In this document: positions 7,022 through 12,455 of the stretch, piece after piece
How positions within the stretch are numbered: the stretch's first letter is position 1
Layout of the letters: each line of letters starts with the position of its first letter
Source: an uncultured Lachnospiraceae bacterium
GTDB lineage: Bacteria; Bacillota_A; Clostridia; Lachnospirales; Lachnospiraceae
Assembly: GCA_902795835.1 (NCBI GenBank)
Contig: CADBNA010000008.1
Span: 1 to 12,455, forward strand
Direction: 5' to 3'
Length of the DNA stretch: 12,455 nucleotides
Made by a program: the position numbers and the translations under genes
The notes under the pieces: model-generated
The model's input: only the letters and a program-made list of their open reading frames with translations
Databases searched by the model: none
Told to the model about the DNA's origin: nothing

Positions 7022-7522
7022 ATGAGTAAAGTCGGAATAGTAATGGGAAGCGACTCCGATATGCCGGTTATGGCAAAGGCTGCGGATATGCTGGAGAAAT
7101 TCGGGATAGAGTACGAGATGACAATTATATCCGCACACCGCGAACCGGATACTTTTTTTACCTATGCGAAGACAGCCGAGGAGAGAGGACTGAAGGTGAT
7201 CATCGCAGGGGCCGGAATGGCTGCCCATCTTCCGGGCATGTGCGCGGCACTGTTTCCGCTGCCGGTCATCGGCATTCCGATGCACCCCGCTTCTCTCGGC
7301 GGCCGGGATTCGCTGTACTCGATCGTACAGATGCCGACCGGCATACCGGTGGCAACGGTAGCGATCGGCGGCGCTGCCAATGCGGCAATTCTGGCCGCAA
7401 AGATCCTGGCCGTGTCTGATCCCGAACTTCTGCAGAAGGTGAAGGACTATGCAGCGGAGCTCAGAGAGCAGGTAGAAGCCAAAGATGCCCGCCTGCAGGA
7501 GAAAGGATACAGAAATTACTGA
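7022..7522 (+). CDS. purE: N5-carboxyaminoimidazole ribonucleotide mutase (class I PurE)
   Basis: Rearranges N5-CAIR to CAIR in IMP synthesis. The 166 residues match class I PurE. Motifs are [14 protein letters not shown] (residues 3-16, ribonucleotide loop), IISAHREPD (38-46, with the catalytic His), [13 protein letters not shown] (60-72) and [20 protein letters not shown]. The SAHR and AAHLPG signatures separate it from the CO2-using class II enzymes. No purK is present in the window, so N5-CAIR supply must come from an unlinked gene, or bicarbonate/CO2 may be used directly; the sequence does not say. The ATG follows AAGGAAGGA ending just before it. It is the first purine gene here. Confidence 0.95.
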   Translation: MSKVGIVMGSDSDMPVMAKAADMLEKFGIEYEMTIISAHREPDTFFTYAKTAEERGLKVIIAGAGMAAHLPGMCAALFPLPVIGIPMHPASLGGRDSLYSIVQMPTGIPVATVAIGGAANAAILAAKILAVSDPELLQKVKDYAAELREQVEAKDARLQEKGYRNY

Positions 7523-7553
7523 ACAGACCGCCGGGGGCGGCAGGAGGATTTTC

Positions 7554-8572
7554 ATGGATTACAAGCAGGCAGGAGTTGATATTGAAGCCGGTTACAGATC
7601 GGTGGAACTGATGAAAAAGTATGTGCAGACAACGGTCCGGCCGGAGATGCTCGGAGGCATAGGCGGCTTTTCCGGCGCTTTTTCCCTGGAGACATTTAAA
7701 AACATGGAAAAACCGACCCTGGTCTCGGGGACAGACGGCGTCGGCACCAAACTCAAACTGGCGTTTCTGATGGACAGGCACGATACGGTCGGGATTGACT
7801 GCGTGGCGATGTGTGTGAATGATATTGCCTGCGCCGGCGGTGAGCCTCTGTTCTTTCTGGACTACATTGCGTGCGGCAAAAATTATCCGGAAAAGATCGC
7901 GGAGATTGTCAAGGGCGTGGCGGACGGCTGCCGGCAGGCCGGCGCTGCCCTGATCGGCGGAGAAACCGCGGAGATGCCCGGCTTTTACCCGGAGGACGAA
8001 TATGATCTCGCCGGATTTGCGGTGGGAATTGTCGATGAAAAGGACATGATCACGGGAAAGGATCTGCAGGTCGGCGATGTCCTGATCGGCCTGGCCTCCT
8101 CGGGCGTCCACAGCAACGGCTTTTCCCTGGTCCGCAGAATCTTCGCCGTGAAGCCGGAGACTCTGGAGCGGTATTATGAAGAACTGGGCGGCAAGCTGGG
8201 AGATGTCCTCCTGGCTCCCACCAAGATTTATGTGAAGGCGCTGAGGAGCGTGAAGGAAGCCGGCGTCCGCATCCGGGGCTGCAGCCACATTACCGGCGGC
8301 GGTTTCTATGAGAATATTCCCCGCATGCTGCGGGAGGGCGTCCGCGCCAGGATCCTGAAGGACAGCTATCCTGTCCCGCCTGTTTTCCGCGTGATGCAGG
8401 AGAAAGGGAACGTGGAGGAACAGGTCATGTATAATACCTTCAATATGGGAATCGGCATGGTGCTTGCCGTCCGGCCGGAGGATGCGGACGCAGCCATGCA
8501 GGCCGCGCGTACAGCCGGTGAGTATCCCTATCAGATCGGCGTGATTGAAGCCGGGGAACAGGGAGTTGTATT

Positions 8573-8579
<7 letters not shown>
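7554..8579 (+). CDS. purM: Phosphoribosylformylglycinamidine cyclo-ligase (AIR synthetase)
   Basis: ATP-dependent closure of FGAM to aminoimidazole ribonucleotide, step five of IMP synthesis. The 341 residues match the family. Motifs are [15 protein letters not shown] (residues 56-70, nucleotide site), [22 protein letters not shown] (83-104), [13 protein letters not shown] (133-145), [15 protein letters not shown] (180-194), and further on APTKIYV and the TGGGF(Y/F)EN segment (from [12 protein letters not shown]). The ATG is chosen because AGGAGG (7542-7547) sits six bases upstream. An in-frame upstream ATG at 7485 lies inside purE and would add 23 non-conserved residues. The stop overlaps the purN start by seven bases. 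Confidence 0.96.
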
Positions 8580-10510
<1,931 letters not shown>

Positions 10511-10523
10511 ATAAGAAAAGAAG

Positions 10524-10555
10524 GCGGAGCAGAAAAGGTGTCTTTTCTGCTCCGC
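10524..10555 (-). terminator. Hairpin terminator between purD and the regulator gene
   Basis: A perfect 14-bp stem, GCGGAGCAGAAAAG (10524-10537) with CTTTTCTGCTCCGC (10542-10555), closes a four-base loop. Read on the - strand the stem is followed by a pyrimidine run, CTTCTTTTCTTATTT, so it best serves the - strand regulator whose stop is 19 bases away. On the + strand no U tract follows, but the stem is strong and may also help end the purD transcript. Confidence 0.85.
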
Positions 10556-10574
10556 GCCGGCCATACACAGCTGT

Positions 10575-10976
10575 TTATTCCTGCGGAATCTTGTATTCTC
10601 CGATTTTTGCCAGAAGGTCCATCTGTTCCAGCGCCTTCTTTTTTCCGTTGGCGTTCAGATTGTTGAAGGCCTGTATAAAACGGGCATTCAGAGAGGAAGA
10701 CGAATCACTGTTGACTTCGGTGAAATACGAGGAGAGTTTCTGAATGTTAACACCGTCGATGTTGTCCGCCAGATACTGATCAAGCCGTTCATCGAAAACG
10801 ACCAGGATTTGGATGAAGAGATCCACGTCAATACGGCGGTTTCCGGATTCGATCAGAGAAATCGCCTGCTGAGTCAGCCCCACTCTGGCAGCCAGGTCTT
10901 TCTGCGTCATTCTGGCCTTGATACGGAACTGACGTATTGTTTCGCCGATAGATACTTTTTTATTCACAGGTTCCAT
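10575..10976 (-). CDS. XRE-family helix-turn-helix transcriptional regulator
   Basis: A DNA-binding regulator of 133 residues. The Cro/C1-type domain spans about residues 9-67: IGETIRQFRIKARMT, then helix two TQKDLAARVG (24-33) and the recognition helix TQQAISLIESG (35-45). The second half (70-133) is a short helical region ending in ALEQMDLLAKIGEYK, as seen in many clostridial XRE proteins; it lacks a peptidase or cupin domain. I chose the ATG at 10976 because GGTGAG lies five bases upstream. An ATG at 10988 directly after an in-frame TAG would add four residues but has no ribosome binding site. It is convergent with purD and divergent from the next membrane protein gene. Its target is unknown; autoregulation through the nearby half-site array is a reasonable guess. 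Confidence 0.92.
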   Translation of the reverse strand: MEPVNKKVSIGETIRQFRIKARMTQKDLAARVGLTQQAISLIESGNRRIDVDLFIQILVVFDERLDQYLADNIDGVNIQKLSSYFTEVNSDSSSSLNARFIQAFNNLNANGKKKALEQMDLLAKIGEYKIPQE

Positions 10977-11001
10977 GTTGCTCACCATCTAAAAAAATAC
11001 C

Positions 11002-11020
11002 GTTATTCACATGCAATAAC
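11002..11020. promoter_or_regulatory. Dyad GTTATT-N7-AATAAC before the XRE gene
   Basis: A perfect six-base inverted repeat with a seven-base spacer lies 14-32 bases upstream of the 10988 ATG. A weak - strand promoter, TTGAAA then 17 bases then GTTATT, would place its -10 over one half-site, so this could be an autoregulatory operator. The repeat is short and AT-rich and may be chance. Confidence 0.3.
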
Positions 11021-11055
11021 AGGACAGAGTTTATTCTTTTCAACAATACCATAGA

Positions 11056-11090
11056 TGCCATGCGGTGGCAAACAATGGCAATGTGTGCCA
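11056..11090. promoter_or_regulatory. Array of four TGCCA/TGGCA half-sites spaced 10 bp
   Basis: TGCCA at 11056, TGGCA at 11066, TGGCA at 11076 and TGCCA at 11086 begin exactly ten bases apart, so all four face the same side of the helix. The first two and the last two each form an inverted pair with a five-base spacer, and the inner pair is a direct repeat. The array lies between the divergent XRE and membrane protein genes, which have no coding sequence between 10989 and 11283. It is a strong candidate operator for the XRE protein or another dimeric or tetrameric regulator. Confidence 0.55.
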
Positions 11091-11283
11091 TATACAAAAA
11101 AACAACGTTTCTCCATGCGTTTTCCGAAATGAACAGAGAATGGTTTCAGAATCCGGAACGAAAGCGAGATTACGGATAAGTATACACGAAAATTAATAAA
11201 TACACAATAGTGTTGTTAGATGTATGAACATGAAAATTTTGCAACTGAATCAGGTGTCTGTACAAGAGGGGAGGGGACAGACC

Positions 11284-11694
11284 ATGCAGCAAGCACTATA
11301 TGAGATGACGGCATTTATTGCACGGGTACACAATCGCCTGCTGACGCTGAATGATTCTTTTGAACTGTATTTTACGGATAAGCAGCTCCATTTTCTGGTC
11401 ATCGGACTGATCGGCATGGGGCTCCTGTTTGTGGTGCACCCCCTGTTTACGCTCCTGGCAAAAAAGAACCATGTGCTGGTGGCTTCCTGGCTGTACGTGT
11501 TTACCGTAATACTGGTCCTTACATTTGCAGTTGAAATCGGACAGTGGCTGTCCGGCTCCGGCACGATGGACTTTGAAGACGTCAGTTCCGGGATCCGGGG
11601 TTTCCTGGCTATGTTCCTGGCGTTTGCGGTCATCAGGGCTGTTGTGAAGGGATTTGCCAGGCTGTTCAGGAAGCTGGACGGAGATACGCAGTAG
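11284..11694 (+). CDS. Small VanZ-like membrane protein
   Basis: A 136-residue membrane protein with three predicted helices, about residues 35-58, 63-88 and 101-122, a charged N-terminal segment and a basic C-terminus. The segment EIGQWLSGSGTMDFEDVSSGIRGF (84-107 as a region) resembles the VanZ-family signature: a Glu and Gln at the end of one helix, then an Asp-rich turn before the next. VanZ homologues are linked to glycopeptide tolerance, but most family members have no known function and resistance should not be inferred. The ATG is preferred because a purine-rich GAGGGGAGGGGA site (11266-11277) precedes it; an in-frame ATG at 11224 would add 20 residues and lacks a comparable site. It is divergent from the XRE gene and shares its regulatory gap. 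Confidence 0.65.
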   Translation: MQQALYEMTAFIARVHNRLLTLNDSFELYFTDKQLHFLVIGLIGMGLLFVVHPLFTLLAKKNHVLVASWLYVFTVILVLTFAVEIGQWLSGSGTMDFEDVSSGIRGFLAMFLAFAVIRAVVKGFARLFRKLDGDTQ

Positions 11695-11753
11695 CGTTCA
11701 GGGCTGATGCACATTACGTCTTATGATGTATGCGTGATGTCTGCAGGAAATGG

Positions 11754-11791
11754 AAAGAGGCAGGAGAACTTCGGATCCCCTGCCTCTTTTT
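11754..11791 (+). terminator. Intrinsic terminator with UUCG loop
   Basis: AAAGAGGCAGG (11754-11764) pairs with CCTGCCTCTTT (11779-11789). Inside, GAAC-TTCG-GATC forms a partly paired cap with a UUCG tetraloop. A run of five T (11787-11791) follows on the + strand, so it ends the VanZ-like gene. The A-rich left flank gives a shorter T run on the - strand, so it may also serve the convergent pckA. Confidence 0.9.
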
Positions 11792-11819
11792 CACTGCATT
11801 TTTATCACCGGTCCGTCAG

Positions 11820-12455
11820 TTACAGCTGCGGGCCTGCAGCCACCAGAGCCTTGCCGGCGGCATTGCCTTCATATTTTTTGAAGTTGTTGACGAAACGCTG
11901 CGCCAGATCCTTTGCCTTCTCATCCCACTGAGCTGCGTCTGCGTAGGTGTCACGCGGATCCAGAATGCCGGCGTCGACGCCCGGAAGCTCTGTCGGCACC
12001 TCCAGATTAAAGAACGGGATCTTCTTGGTCGGGGCCTTCAGGACATCGCCATTCAGGATCGCGTCAATGATGCCGCGGGTATCCTTGATGGAGATGCGCT
12101 TTCCGCTTCCGTTCCAGCCGGTGTTGACCAGATAGGCCTTTGCGCCGCTCTTCTGCATTCTTTTTACCAGCTCCTCGCCGTACTTGGTCGGATGGAGCTC
12201 CAGGAATGCCTGACCAAAGCAGGCGGAGAAGGTCGGGGTGGGCTCGGTGATGCCGCGCTCCGTGCCGGCCAGCTTTGCCGTAAAGCCGGACAGGAAATAG
12301 TACTGGGTCTGTTCCGGTGTCAGGATGGAAACCGGCGGCAGCACGCCGAAGGCGTCTGCGGACAGGAAGATGACATTTTCGGCATCCGGGCCTGCGGAAA
12401 TACCGTTGACGTTCTTCGCGATCTTCTCAATATGCTCGATCGGATAGGAAACACG
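11820..12455 (-). CDS. pckA: ATP-dependent phosphoenolpyruvate carboxykinase, C-terminal part
   Basis: Interconverts oxaloacetate plus ATP and PEP plus CO2 plus ADP in gluconeogenesis or, in anaerobes, in the reverse CO2-fixing direction. The window holds the last 211 residues of a protein normally about 530-540 long; the N-terminal part, including the P-loop, lies beyond position 12455. Visible motifs are [14 protein letters not shown] (metal-binding kinase-2 region), [24 protein letters not shown] (with the conserved Lys and Arg), [22 protein letters not shown] and [12 protein letters not shown]. The frame is open to the window edge. It is convergent with the VanZ-like gene and unrelated in pathway to the nucleotide genes. 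Confidence 0.96.
   Translation of the reverse strand, partial: RVSYPIEHIEKIAKNVNGISAGPDAENVIFLSADAFGVLPPVSILTPEQTQYYFLSGFTAKLAGTERGITEPTPTFSACFGQAFLELHPTKYGEELVKRMQKSGAKAYLVNTGWNGSGKRISIKDTRGIIDAILNGDVLKAPTKKIPFFNLEVPTELPGVDAGILDPRDTYADAAQWDEKAKDLAQRFVNNFKKYEGNAAGKALVAAGPQL

Noticed and set aside
7485..7553. Upstream ATG for purM
   Set aside because: It lies within purE, adds non-conserved residues, and the downstream ATG has a near-perfect AGGAGG site.

Overview
The window is a piece of a Firmicutes genome, most likely a gut-type Lachnospiraceae (Clostridia). The reasons are a moderately high GC content, a class 1B dihydroorotate dehydrogenase with a separate PyrK subunit, strong Shine-Dalgarno sites, ATP-dependent PEP carboxykinase, and intergenic palindromic elements of a kind I associate with this family from memory. 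The genus cannot be fixed from the sequence alone.

Layout. Positions 1-441 hold no gene. They carry one complete long imperfect palindrome and the visible part of a second, both ending in the same TTTCGCAAT-type terminus. Positions 442-4514 carry pyrimidine genes in the order pyrF, pyrK, a 713-base non-coding spacer, pyrD, pyrE. The spacer contains two more long imperfect palindromes (238 and 249 bases). Positions 4505-6955 carry a three-helix membrane protein whose start overlaps the end of pyrE, and a 689-residue M29-family metallo-aminopeptidase with a long helical N-terminal extension. Positions 7022-10510 carry purine genes purE, purM, purN and purD. purD is interrupted by a one-base frameshift inside its most conserved ATP-grasp motif. 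All genes from pyrF to purD lie on the + strand with short gaps or overlaps apart from the pyrK-pyrD spacer, and no convincing terminator separates pyrE from purD, so they may form a combined pyrimidine-purine transcription unit.

From 10524 on the arrangement changes. A hairpin terminator is followed by an XRE-family regulator on the - strand. A regulatory gap then carries four TGCCA/TGGCA half-sites spaced exactly 10 bp apart. Next comes a divergent small membrane protein with a VanZ-like motif, then a UUCG-loop terminator, and finally the C-terminal 211 residues of a - strand pckA that runs off the window.

Function. PyrK and PyrD would form the NAD-linked dihydroorotate dehydrogenase, and PyrE and PyrF convert orotate to UMP. 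PurD, PurN, PurM and PurE catalyse steps 2, 3, 5 and 6 (carboxylation) of IMP synthesis; the other purine genes (purF, purL, purC, purH) must lie elsewhere. The least explained parts are the family of long intergenic palindromes, one pair of which separates the two subunits of one enzyme, the broken purD, the extended aminopeptidase placed between the two nucleotide pathways, and the phased half-site array. I saw no CRISPR array, rRNA or tRNA gene, transposase, or defence system.
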